A program made the position numbers and the translations under genes. Below the pieces are notes generated by a model. That model did not search any database and was not told where the DNA came from. It saw only the letters and a list, made by a program, of their open reading frames with translations. A DNA stretch of 64,000 nt from Betaproteobacteria bacterium (GTDB lineage Bacteria; Pseudomonadota; Gammaproteobacteria; Burkholderiales; Rhodocyclaceae). Positions within the stretch are counted from its first letter, which is position 1, and the number at the start of each line of letters is the position of its first letter. This document shows, in pieces, positions 18,429 through 26,097 of this stretch. The DNA is taken from positions 276,948-340,947 of the forward strand of contig VEPL01000007.1 in assembly GCA_012026885.1 (NCBI GenBank), in the 5' to 3' direction.

Positions 18429-20354
18429 GTGTCCACACTCCCCGAAATCTTCGCTCCCGGCGGGCCTTTGGCCGGCTCCCTCGACGGCTATCGCGAGCGT
18501 CCGCAACAGGTCGAGATGGCCGGGCGCATCGCCGCCGCCATCGACACGCATGCGGTTTTCATCGCCGAGGCCGGGACGGGGACCGGCAAGACCTTCGCCT
18601 ACCTGGTGCCGGCCTTGCAGTCGGGCGGCAAGGTGATCGTGTCCACCGGCACCAAGACGCTACAGGACCAGTTGTTCAACAAGGACCTGCCGATGGTGCG
18701 CGAGGCGCTCAAGGCGCCGGTCAAGATCGCCCTGCTCAAGGGGCGGGCCAACTACGTCTGCCCCTACCACCTCGGCCGGTCGCTCGAAGACGGCCGTTTC
18801 CTCAGTCGCGAGGATGCCGCCGATGCGCGGCGGATCGCGTCATTTGCGAAGCTCACGCGCAGCGGCGACAAGGGCGAATGCACCGACGTCCCGGAGAACT
18901 CACCGGTCTGGCAGCATGCCACGTCCACGCGCGACAACTGCCTCGGCCAGGAATGCCCCGACCACAAGGACTGCTTCGTCCTGCAGGCCCGGCGCGAAGC
19001 AATGGCGGCCGACCTGGTCGTGGTCAACCACCACCTCTTCTTCGCCGACGTGATGCTGCGCGACGAAGGCATGGCCGAGCTGCTGCCGGCCTGCAACACG
19101 GTCATCTTCGACGAGGCTCACCAGTTGCCCGAGGTGGCGACGCTGTTCTTCGGCGACAGCGTATCGACCGCCCAGCTGCTCGATCTCGCCCGCGATGCCC
19201 GGGCCGAGGGCCTGGCCGGCGCGCGCGACTGCCTCGACCTGCAGAGCGGCAGCAGGAAGCTTGAGAAGGCAGCGAAGGACCTGCGCCTCGCGGCCGGTCT
19301 CGACAGCGGCCGCTTCGCCTGCGGTCAACTGCTAGAACGGGCCGAATTCCCGCCGGCGCTGGCGGCACTCGAGGATGAGCTGGCGGTGTTCGCCGCCCTC
19401 CTTGAAACGCAGGCGGAACGTTCGGAAGGCCTTGCGAAATGCTGGCAGCGGGCCCTTGAATTGCAGCAGCGGCTGGCCGCCTGGCAAGCCCCGGATGATG
19501 CCGGCAACGTCCGCTGGGCGGAAGCCTTCACGCATTCGCTGCAACTCAACACGACCCCGCTGGTGGTCGCCGACATCTTCCGGAAGCAGATGGGCGGGCA
19601 TCCGCGTGCCTGGATCTTCACCTCGGCGACGCTGGCGGTACAGGGCAAGTTCGCGCATTACTGTGCGGAACTGGGTCTTGGCGAGCCGGACAGCCAGTGC
19701 TGGGAAAGCCCGTTCGACTACGCCCGCCAGGCCATCCTCTACGCGCCGCTCGGCATGCCCGACCCGAACGCCTGGAACTATACCGAGACGGTCGTCGACG
19801 CCGCCTTTCCGGTGCTGCGGGCGGCCGGGGGCGGCGCCTTCTTCCTGTGCACCAGCCTGCGCGCCATGCGCCGCACGCACGAGCTGCTCAAGGCGCGGCT
19901 CGAGGACGAGCGCCTGGACCTGCCGCTGCTGGTCCAGGGCGAGGGCAGCAAGAACGAGCTGCTCGAGCGCTTCCGCCGCCTGGGCAACGCCGTGCTGGTG
20001 GGCAGCCAGAGCTTCTGGGAAGGCGTCGATGTGCGCGGCGAGGCGCTGTCGCTGGTGGTCATCGACAAGATCCCGTTCGCGCCGCCCGATGATCCGGTGC
20101 TCGCGGCGCGCATCGAACAGATGAAGCGCGAGGGCCGGAACGCCTTCATGGAATACCAGCTGCCGCGCGCCGTCATCAACGTCAAGCAGGGCGCCGGCCG
20201 CCTGATCCGCGACGAAAGCGACCACGGTGTCCTGATGATCTGCGACCCGCGACTCATATCAAAGCCATACGGGCGCAAGGTGTGGCAAAGTCTGCCGCCG
20301 ATGCAGCGTACCCGCGAACTGCAGGTCGTCCTCGATTTTTTCGCCAACCGATGA
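18429..20354 (+). CDS. DinG/YoaA-type ATP-dependent DNA helicase (XPD-like, Fe-S)
   Basis: 641 residues from a GTG at 18429; the frame is open 25 codons further upstream but those codons lie in the divergent promoter region. Motifs: Walker A AEAGTGTGKT, Fe-S cluster cysteines around residues 105-185 (YVCPYH, GECTD, NCLGQECPDHKDC), DEAH box, later motifs GSQSFWEGVDV and QGAGRLIRDESD. This is a 5'-3' superfamily 2 helicase for DNA repair of R-loops or stalled forks. The stop overlaps the ATG of the next gene (ATGA). Heads a plus-strand run into the molybdenum cofactor genes. Confidence 0.93.
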   Translation: MSTLPEIFAPGGPLAGSLDGYRERPQQVEMAGRIAAAIDTHAVFIAEAGTGTGKTFAYLVPALQSGGKVIVSTGTKTLQDQLFNKDLPMVREALKAPVKIALLKGRANYVCPYHLGRSLEDGRFLSREDAADARRIASFAKLTRSGDKGECTDVPENSPVWQHATSTRDNCLGQECPDHKDCFVLQARREAMAADLVVVNHHLFFADVMLRDEGMAELLPACNTVIFDEAHQLPEVATLFFGDSVSTAQLLDLARDARAEGLAGARDCLDLQSGSRKLEKAAKDLRLAAGLDSGRFACGQLLERAEFPPALAALEDELAVFAALLETQAERSEGLAKCWQRALELQQRLAAWQAPDDAGNVRWAEAFTHSLQLNTTPLVVADIFRKQMGGHPRAWIFTSATLAVQGKFAHYCAELGLGEPDSQCWESPFDYARQAILYAPLGMPDPNAWNYTETVVDAAFPVLRAAGGGAFFLCTSLRAMRRTHELLKARLEDERLDLPLLVQGEGSKNELLERFRRLGNAVLVGSQSFWEGVDVRGEALSLVVIDKIPFAPPDDPVLAARIEQMKREGRNAFMEYQLPRAVINVKQGAGRLIRDESDHGVLMICDPRLISKPYGRKVWQSLPPMQRTRELQVVLDFFANR

Positions 20355-21484
20355 AGAACGCCTTCGAACGCCTCCGCGACCGCCAGCCCAGCCTCTTTTC
20401 CGCCGCCGACCTGCGCATCGACCACAGGGCGATGGCCGGCATGGAAGCCATCGTCGCCGCCATCGAGGCGGTCGTCGCGTTGCCGTCATGGCATGCGCAG
20501 GCGCTGGCGCAGGCGCCGGCCATCGCGCGGGTTCCGGTCCGGGCGCGAGGCGTCTTCATGGGCTACGACTTCCACCTGACGGCGGACGGCCCGAAGCTCA
20601 TCGAGATCAACACCAATGCCGGCGGCGGCCTGCTCAATGCCTACCTGCTCGCCGCCCACGGCCATGAAAATGCGGCAGCCCGCGTGCGCGACGGCTTCGT
20701 CGCAATGTTCCGCGAGGAATGGCGGCTGGAGCGCGGCAATGCGCCGCTCGCGCGCATCGCCATCGTCGACGAGGCGCCGGCGGGACAGTTTCTCGCGCCC
20801 GAGTTCGAACTGTTCCGCGAGCTCTTCGCGGCGCATGGCATCGCTGCCGTCATTGCCGACCCGGGCGAACTGGTGCGCGCCGGCGACCGGCTGCTCCACG
20901 CCGGCGAGCCGGTCGACATCATCTACAACCGGCTGACCGATTTTGCCCTCGATTCCGCGGTCGACCGCGATATCCGGGCGGCTTTCGAGGCCGGCGGCGT
21001 GGTACTCACGCCGCATCCACCGGCGCATGCGCTCTACGCCGACAAGCGCAACCTGATGCTGCTCTCCGACCCGGACACGTTGGGCGGCCTGGGTGCGGCG
21101 GCTGCCGACATCGTCACGCTGTTGGCCGGCGTCCCGCGCACCGTCGCAGTCGACCCGGAAGCCGGTGAGCGCTTCTGGAGCGAGCGCAAGCGCTGGTTCT
21201 TCAAGCCGCCGGCCGGCTTCGGCAGCCGTGCCGCCTATCGCGGCGACAAGCTGACGCGGCGCGTCTTCGAGGATATCCTGCACGGCGGCTACATCGCGCA
21301 GGAGATCGCGCCGCCGTCCGAGCACGACATCCCGGTCGGCGGCGAGGTGCAGCGCATGAAGGCCGACTTCCGCTGCTACGTCTATGCCGGGCAGATCCAG
21401 TTGGTCGCGGCGCGTCTCTACCAGGGGCAGACGACGAATTTCCGCACGCCGGGCGGGGGCTTCGCGCCGGTCTTCGTCGGCTGA
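20351..21484 (+). CDS. Uncharacterised ATP-grasp-like protein
   Basis: 377 residues, cytosolic, starting at an ATG that overlaps the helicase stop. Features suggest an ATP-grasp or glutathionylspermidine-synthase-like fold: GYDFHLTADGPKLIEINTNAGG (about 73-95; acidic/Asn cluster typical of the metal site), IIYNRLTDFAL (about 193-203), and RWFFKPPAGFGSRAAYRG (about 282-299; candidate nucleotide-binding Lys and Gly-rich loop), then YIAQEIAPP and DFRCYVY. I do not recognise a characterised member. Coupling with the helicase and position ahead of Mo-cofactor genes do not reveal a substrate. An amide- or peptide-bond-forming ligase is the best guess. Confidence 0.7.
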   Translation: MKNAFERLRDRQPSLFSAADLRIDHRAMAGMEAIVAAIEAVVALPSWHAQALAQAPAIARVPVRARGVFMGYDFHLTADGPKLIEINTNAGGGLLNAYLLAAHGHENAAARVRDGFVAMFREEWRLERGNAPLARIAIVDEAPAGQFLAPEFELFRELFAAHGIAAVIADPGELVRAGDRLLHAGEPVDIIYNRLTDFALDSAVDRDIRAAFEAGGVVLTPHPPAHALYADKRNLMLLSDPDTLGGLGAAAADIVTLLAGVPRTVAVDPEAGERFWSERKRWFFKPPAGFGSRAAYRGDKLTRRVFEDILHGGYIAQEIAPPSEHDIPVGGEVQRMKADFRCYVYAGQIQLVAARLYQGQTTNFRTPGGGFAPVFVG

Positions 21485-21502
21485 GCGGCTAGAATGCGCG
21501 CC

Positions 21503-22003
21503 ATGAAGGTTTTCGGCATCGCCGGCTGGTCCGGTTCCGGCAAGACGACGTTGGTCGAGCGGCTGATCCCCTGTTTCACGGCCCGCGGACTCAAGGTCTC
21601 GGTGATCAAGCATGCCCACCACGGTTTCGACATCGACCGCCCGGGCAAGGATTCCTGGCGTCACCGCGCGGCCGGTGCCAGCGAGGTGATGCTCGCCTGC
21701 GGCGAACGCTGGGCCCTGATGCACGAGCGGCGCAACGAGGCAGAGCCGACCCTGGCCGACCTGCTGGCCCGGCTATCGCCGTGCGACCTGGTGCTGATCG
21801 AAGGCTTCAAGCAGGAACCGGTGCCAAAACTGGAAGTCTATCGGCCGGAGAACGGCAAACCGCCGCTGTTTCCCGGGCGCCCTGATATCGTCGCGGTGGC
21901 CGCCGCCGTCACCCCGGACACGACCCTGCCGGTGCTGCCGCTCGACGATGTCGCGGCGATTGCCGGTTTCATCATGAATCATCTGGAATTGCAGGAACGC
22001 TGA
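21503..22003 (+). CDS. mobB: Molybdopterin-guanine dinucleotide biosynthesis adaptor MobB
   Basis: 166 residues from the ATG at 21503 (an ATG three codons earlier at 21494 is also possible). P-loop GTPase: Walker A GWSGSGKTTL, then IKHAHHGFDIDRPGKDSWRHRAAGA, a hallmark of MobB, and VLIEGFKQE. It binds GTP and assists MobA in attaching GMP to molybdopterin. The stop overlaps the moeA ATG by one base (TGATG), beginning a tightly coupled mobB-moeA-moaD-moaE run. MobA is not in the window. Confidence 0.93.
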   Translation: MKVFGIAGWSGSGKTTLVERLIPCFTARGLKVSVIKHAHHGFDIDRPGKDSWRHRAAGASEVMLACGERWALMHERRNEAEPTLADLLARLSPCDLVLIEGFKQEPVPKLEVYRPENGKPPLFPGRPDIVAVAAAVTPDTTLPVLPLDDVAAIAGFIMNHLELQER

Positions 22004-23208
22004 TGCTCACCTACGAACAAGCCCTCGAACGCCTGCTGGCGGCCGCCAGGCCGGTCGAGGAAATCCGCTACCTGCCTTTGACCGCCGTGCTCGGCCGCGT
22101 GCTGGCGATGCCGCAGCGGTCCATAGTATCGTCGCCGCCGCTCGACAACTCGGCGATGGACGGCTACGCCGTCCGCCTTGCCGACGTATCGGCAGCGGGT
22201 ACCTGCCTGCCGGTCAGCCAGCGCATCCCGGCCGGTTCGGTGGGGACGCCCCTGGCTCCGGGCAGCGCCGCGCGCATTTTCACGGGGGCGCCGGTGCCGG
22301 CCGGGGCGGACGCCGTGATCATGCAGGAGCGCTGCGAGCATGGGCCCGGCGGGGTCGTCATCAATCACGTGCCGCGGCCCGGCGAGAACATCCGCCGCGC
22401 CGGCGAGGACATCCTGGCCGGCGCCGAGATTCTGGCCGCCGGCATCCGTCTGCGTCCGCAGGACATCGCCCTGGCGGCCTCGGCCGGCCTGCCGGAGTTG
22501 CCGGTCTTCCGCCGCCTGCGCGTCGGCGTCTTCTTCACCGGCGACGAGCTGGTGCAACCAGGCGAGCCGCTGCCGCCGGGGGCCATCTACAACTCCAACC
22601 GTTACGGCCTGCGCGCACTCCTCGAGGGACTGGGTTGCGAGGTGCGCGATCTCGGCACGGTGCCGGACGACCTCGACGCGACCCGCGCCGCGCTGCGCAA
22701 GGCGGCGGCCGACAACGACCTGATCGTGACCAGCGGCGGTGTCTCGGTTGGCGAGGAAGACCACGTCAAGCCTGCGGTCGAGGCCGAAGGGCAGGTCGAC
22801 CTGTGGCAGGTGGCGACCAAGCCGGGCAAGCCGCTCACCTTCGGCGAGGTGCGCCGTCCCGGGGGCAAGGCCTGGTTCATCGGCCTGCCGGGCAATCCGG
22901 TATCGGCCCTTGTCACCTTCATGATGACCATCCGTCCCTTCGTGCTGCGCCTGCAGGGCGTCGAGCGGGTGCTGCCGCAGGCGCTGACTCTGCGCGCCGA
23001 GTTCGACTGGACGCGGCCGGATGCCCGCCGCGAATTCCTCCGCGCCCGGCTCGGCGACAGCGGCGGCATCGAGCTCTTCCCAGACCAGGGCGCCGGCGTC
23101 CAGCGCTCGCTCGTCTGGAGCAACGGCATCGTGGACAACCCGCCGGGCCAGGCGATCCAGCGCGGCGACCCGGTGCGCTTCATCCCCTTCGCGGAGCTGC
23201 TGTCGTGA
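22003..23208 (+). CDS. moeA: Molybdopterin molybdenumtransferase MoeA
   Basis: 401 residues, normal for MoeA (about 400-411). It inserts molybdate into adenylylated molybdopterin. Recognisable parts: PLDNSAMDGYAV (about 46-57), ARIFTGAPVP, the NSNRYGLRALL start of the MPT-binding domain, TSGGVSVGEEDHVK (about 245-258), and FIGLPGNPVSALVTF, all conserved in MoeA; a beta-barrel C-terminal domain follows. Overlaps mobB by one base and moaD by four (GTGA), so translational coupling is expected. Confidence 0.96.
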   Translation: MLTYEQALERLLAAARPVEEIRYLPLTAVLGRVLAMPQRSIVSSPPLDNSAMDGYAVRLADVSAAGTCLPVSQRIPAGSVGTPLAPGSAARIFTGAPVPAGADAVIMQERCEHGPGGVVINHVPRPGENIRRAGEDILAGAEILAAGIRLRPQDIALAASAGLPELPVFRRLRVGVFFTGDELVQPGEPLPPGAIYNSNRYGLRALLEGLGCEVRDLGTVPDDLDATRAALRKAAADNDLIVTSGGVSVGEEDHVKPAVEAEGQVDLWQVATKPGKPLTFGEVRRPGGKAWFIGLPGNPVSALVTFMMTIRPFVLRLQGVERVLPQALTLRAEFDWTRPDARREFLRARLGDSGGIELFPDQGAGVQRSLVWSNGIVDNPPGQAIQRGDPVRFIPFAELLS

Positions 23209-23453
23209 GCGTGCGCATCCTCTATTTCGCCGGACTCAGGGAAGCACTCGGCAAGGCCGGCGAAACGATCGACCTGCCGGCCGGCATCGCTACCATTGGC
23301 GCACTGCGCGACTGGCTGGCGGCCGACGGGCGCGACAAGCTCGCCAGCGCGAAGAACCTGCGCTGTGCGGTCAACCAGGCCATGGCCGGTCCCGAGGCGC
23401 CGGTGCGCGACGGCGACGAAGTGGCCTTCTTCCCGCCGGTGACCGGAGGCTGA
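23205..23453 (+). CDS. moaD: Molybdopterin synthase sulfur-carrier subunit MoaD
   Basis: 82 residues from a GTG that overlaps the moeA stop. Ubiquitin-like beta-grasp protein ending in the required Gly-Gly (FFPPVTGG), whose C-terminal carboxylate becomes the thiocarboxylate that donates sulfur to precursor Z (cPMP). LRCAVNQ and VRDGDEVAFFPP are typical. Followed two bases later by moaE, its partner in molybdopterin synthase. Confidence 0.95.
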   Translation: MSVRILYFAGLREALGKAGETIDLPAGIATIGALRDWLAADGRDKLASAKNLRCAVNQAMAGPEAPVRDGDEVAFFPPVTGG

Positions 23454-23455
23454 CC

Positions 23456-23917
23456 ATGACCGTGCGCGTCCAGGAAGCGGATTTCGACCTCAATGCGGAG
23501 TTGACCGCGCTCAGGGCCGGCGACCCCCGCATCGGTGCGCTGGCCAGCTTCGTCGGCCTGGTGCGCGACATCAACGACGGTGCCGGCGTCTCGGAAATGA
23601 CCCTCGAACACTACCCGGGCATGACCGAGAAGGCTCTGGAAGCCATCGTGGCCGAAGCCAAGGGCCGCTGGGACATCTACGGCGCGCTGGTCATCCACCG
23701 CGTCGGCCCGCTCCGGCCGTGCGACCAGATCGTCCTCGTCGCCGTGACCAGCGCCCACCGTGGCGAAGCCTTCGCCGCCTGCGAATTCATCATGGACCAC
23801 CTGAAGACCCGCGCCCCGTTCTGGAAACGGGAAACGACACCCGAAGGCGCGCGCTGGGTCGATGCGCGCGATTCCGACGACAGCGCGGCGGCGCGCTGGA
23901 TTCCGACGGATTCTTGA
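23456..23917 (+). CDS. moaE: Molybdopterin synthase catalytic subunit MoaE
   Basis: 153 residues. Pairs with MoaD to add two sulfurs to cPMP. Visible signatures: GALASFVGLVRDINDG, LEHYPGMTEKAL, IHRVGPL, SAHRGEAFAACEFIMDHLKTRAPFWKRE, with the catalytic lysines in the last segment (K in HLKTR and FWKRE). Last gene of the mobB-moeA-moaD-moaE block; the 157 bases that follow up to the convergent glycosyltransferase gene contain no strong terminator that I can see. Confidence 0.96.
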   Translation: MTVRVQEADFDLNAELTALRAGDPRIGALASFVGLVRDINDGAGVSEMTLEHYPGMTEKALEAIVAEAKGRWDIYGALVIHRVGPLRPCDQIVLVAVTSAHRGEAFAACEFIMDHLKTRAPFWKRETTPEGARWVDARDSDDSAAARWIPTDS

Positions 23918-24074
23918 CGGCAGTTGCCGGTCTCGATCGCCGAGAGACGGGACCGTGGCCGGGGTCAATGGCGGATTCATCAGCCAGTTGGCAGGTTGCC
24001 GGGTAGAGCAAACGCTGTCCTTACGCGAATTCCGGCGCGGTTCATTGCAGCCTCGAGGACCTGAAGCGCCTGTA

Positions 24075-25973
24075 TCAGACCTTGCAAACCCCGGAGATCA
24101 ACGCCTCGAGCTCACGCATGAAGCCGCATTCATCCATCAGCGGTGAGGCAGCCAGTTGCTCCCTGACGGCGAGGCGCCGGGCGACATCCTTGGGCGGATT
24201 CTCCGCGAGTGTCAGCGCTATGGCAGCAAATTCTTCCGGCGTATTGCCGCACCAGTCCGACTGCCCGAAGCGGGCGAGGATCGAGGCACCCCCGTATCCG
24301 GCGGGATGTTCGCTCGCGCACGATACCACCGGAACGCCCATCCACAGGGCGTCGAGGCTAACGGTTCCCCCATTGTAGGGAAATACGTCGAGAAAAATGT
24401 CGACCTCGCCGAACAGCTTCCAGTATGCGGTACCGAAAGCAGGGGCGCGGAAAATGACTTGGTCGAGCGGAACGCCGTGCCGCTGGAGCCGATCCTGCAT
24501 GTACTTCCGTTCGCCTTCGCTCCAGGAGACCAGTGTCAGCGAGGCATCGCGACGCCGGGCAAGAATTTGCCGCCAGGCTTCCAGCACGCCATTGTCGACT
24601 TTGGCGGCGTTGTGAAAGGAGCCGAAGCGGCAGGCTGCGCCGCCAGGACTGACGGAAACTTCCGGTGTGTCGGAGTCGGGGCGGTAGCACCACTGGCTAT
24701 GAGCTTCGAGCAGCAGACACTCCTCGCTGTAGCCGGGACGCAAGGCAGCTGGCAAGGCAATGCGGTCGGAAATCCGGTAGCGCACGGCGTTCATGCCCAG
24801 CGTTGGGAGGTAACCGAGCATCGAAGCCTGGCGCGGCGCAGGCATCAGGTTCAACGTGCCCAGACGGTTGCCCGACGTATGTCCGGACAAGTCGACCAGA
24901 AAGTCGATTTCGCACCGCGCGACGTACTCGGCAAGCGCTGCATCGTCGAGGTCGCCGACGGCATGCCAGTGTTCAGGCAGAAGGGAGAGTTCCCGCGTGG
25001 TGTCGTCGGTTCGGCCGCAATGGAACGCATGAACGTCGAAGCGCTCGCGGTCGTGCCCCGCGAGCAGGGGTCGGGCGAAGAAACGCATGGCATGACGACG
25101 AAAATCGCTCGACAGGTAACCGATGCGTAGACGCCGCCCGGCGTCGGAGGTGTCATGCAAGCCAGGTTGTGGCGGAGATGCGGGCGGTGGCAGGAAGCGG
25201 CGCGACCAGTCGGCGTGATCGCGGAGGCATTCCGCCGGTGGCCACGTGCGTGTGCTCCGGGCGAACAGCCATGCGGAACAGGCCTCCTTGTCGGAGGCAA
25301 TGCCAACGGATGCATAGCCATCCATGGCACTGTCCGAGTCGCCGATCAGGAACAGGAGTCTTGCCTCCAGCAAAAGCAATTCGCGCTGCGGGCCATGGAC
25401 CTCGAGCGCCTGCCGGCACAAGCTGAGCGCCTTGTCGTAGTTGCCGGTCTCCAACGCAGCCTGTGCCTGTTCGAGGCACAGACGCGGGTGCTGCGTGGCT
25501 GCATCCCCGGCGCCGAGATACAGGGCCAGGGCTTCCTCCCGCTTCCCGTGGGACGCCAGAAAGCCACCGAGATTCAGGAGGATATCGGGATTGTCCGGCG
25601 CCAGCTTGTTGGCCGTGCGATAGGCGTCCTCCGCTGCAGCGTGATCACCGAGACGCTGGCAGGCATTGCCGAGGTTTGAGAGAAAGGCCGGATTCTGCTC
25701 GATCGTCAGGGCCCGTTCGATCAGGGTGCGCGCCTCGGCATACAGCCCCAGCTGAAAGCGGATCATGCCAAGATAGTGCAGGGCGTGCTGTCTGACGGCG
25801 GGGGCATCGAGCAGGCGCCGATAGGCAGCCTCCGCGTCCGCCAAACGGCCGGCCTGGTGATGGGCGACTCCAGCCAGAAGGTCGTCCTGGGCGGTGCCGG
25901 CGGTCGGGCCGCAACAATGCTTGTTCTTCTTGCCGCTACCACAGGGGCAGGGCGCGTTCCTCGAAACTCTCAT
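24075..25973 (-). CDS. SEC-C + TPR + O-GlcNAc-transferase-like (GT41) glycosyltransferase fusion
   Basis: 632 residues from the ATG at 25973, which has GGGAG upstream; a TTG six codons earlier is less likely. Residues 5-21 form a SEC-C zinc motif (NAPCPCGSGKKNKHCCG). Residues about 30-230 are six or so TPR repeats (AEAAYRRLLD, AEDAYRTANKLAPDNPDILLNLG). The C-terminal half matches the OGT catalytic region: IGYLSSDFRRHAMRFF, DFLVDLSGHTSGNR, CRFGSFHNAAKV, DVFPYNGGTVSLDALWMGVPVVS. It is expected to transfer a sugar from a nucleotide donor to protein targets held by the TPRs. The SEC-C addition is unusual. Divergent from clpB, convergent with moaE. Confidence 0.85.
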   Translation of the reverse strand: MRVSRNAPCPCGSGKKNKHCCGPTAGTAQDDLLAGVAHHQAGRLADAEAAYRRLLDAPAVRQHALHYLGMIRFQLGLYAEARTLIERALTIEQNPAFLSNLGNACQRLGDHAAAEDAYRTANKLAPDNPDILLNLGGFLASHGKREEALALYLGAGDAATQHPRLCLEQAQAALETGNYDKALSLCRQALEVHGPQRELLLLEARLLFLIGDSDSAMDGYASVGIASDKEACSAWLFARSTRTWPPAECLRDHADWSRRFLPPPASPPQPGLHDTSDAGRRLRIGYLSSDFRRHAMRFFARPLLAGHDRERFDVHAFHCGRTDDTTRELSLLPEHWHAVGDLDDAALAEYVARCEIDFLVDLSGHTSGNRLGTLNLMPAPRQASMLGYLPTLGMNAVRYRISDRIALPAALRPGYSEECLLLEAHSQWCYRPDSDTPEVSVSPGGAACRFGSFHNAAKVDNGVLEAWRQILARRRDASLTLVSWSEGERKYMQDRLQRHGVPLDQVIFRAPAFGTAYWKLFGEVDIFLDVFPYNGGTVSLDALWMGVPVVSCASEHPAGYGGASILARFGQSDWCGNTPEEFAAIALTLAENPPKDVARRLAVREQLAASPLMDECGFMRELEALISGVCKV

Positions 25974-26034
25974 GTGCTCCCTGTGCGGCAAGTGCGAACA
26001 TTGGACGCGCGAATTCTAACTGACCCCGCTTGCA

Positions 26035-26062
26035 GTTGAAATCCGGCAGGCTGGCCCTATCT
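26035..26062 (+). promoter_or_regulatory. Sigma-32 (heat-shock) promoter of clpB
   Basis: GTTGAAA at 26035-26041 and CCCTATCT at 26055-26062 are separated by 13 bases. They match the E. coli sigma-32 consensus (CTTGAAA, 11-16 bases, CCCCATNT) at 6 of 7 and 6 of 7 fixed positions. It lies 36 bases before the clpB ATG. Confidence 0.75.
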
Positions 26063-26097
26063 GTATCGCATTACAGCATTCCCGACGGGAGACAGCC

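Noticed and set aside
23918..24074. Possible terminator between moaE and the glycosyltransferase gene
   Set aside because: Only a short GTCTC/GAGAC-type repeat is visible and no T-run.
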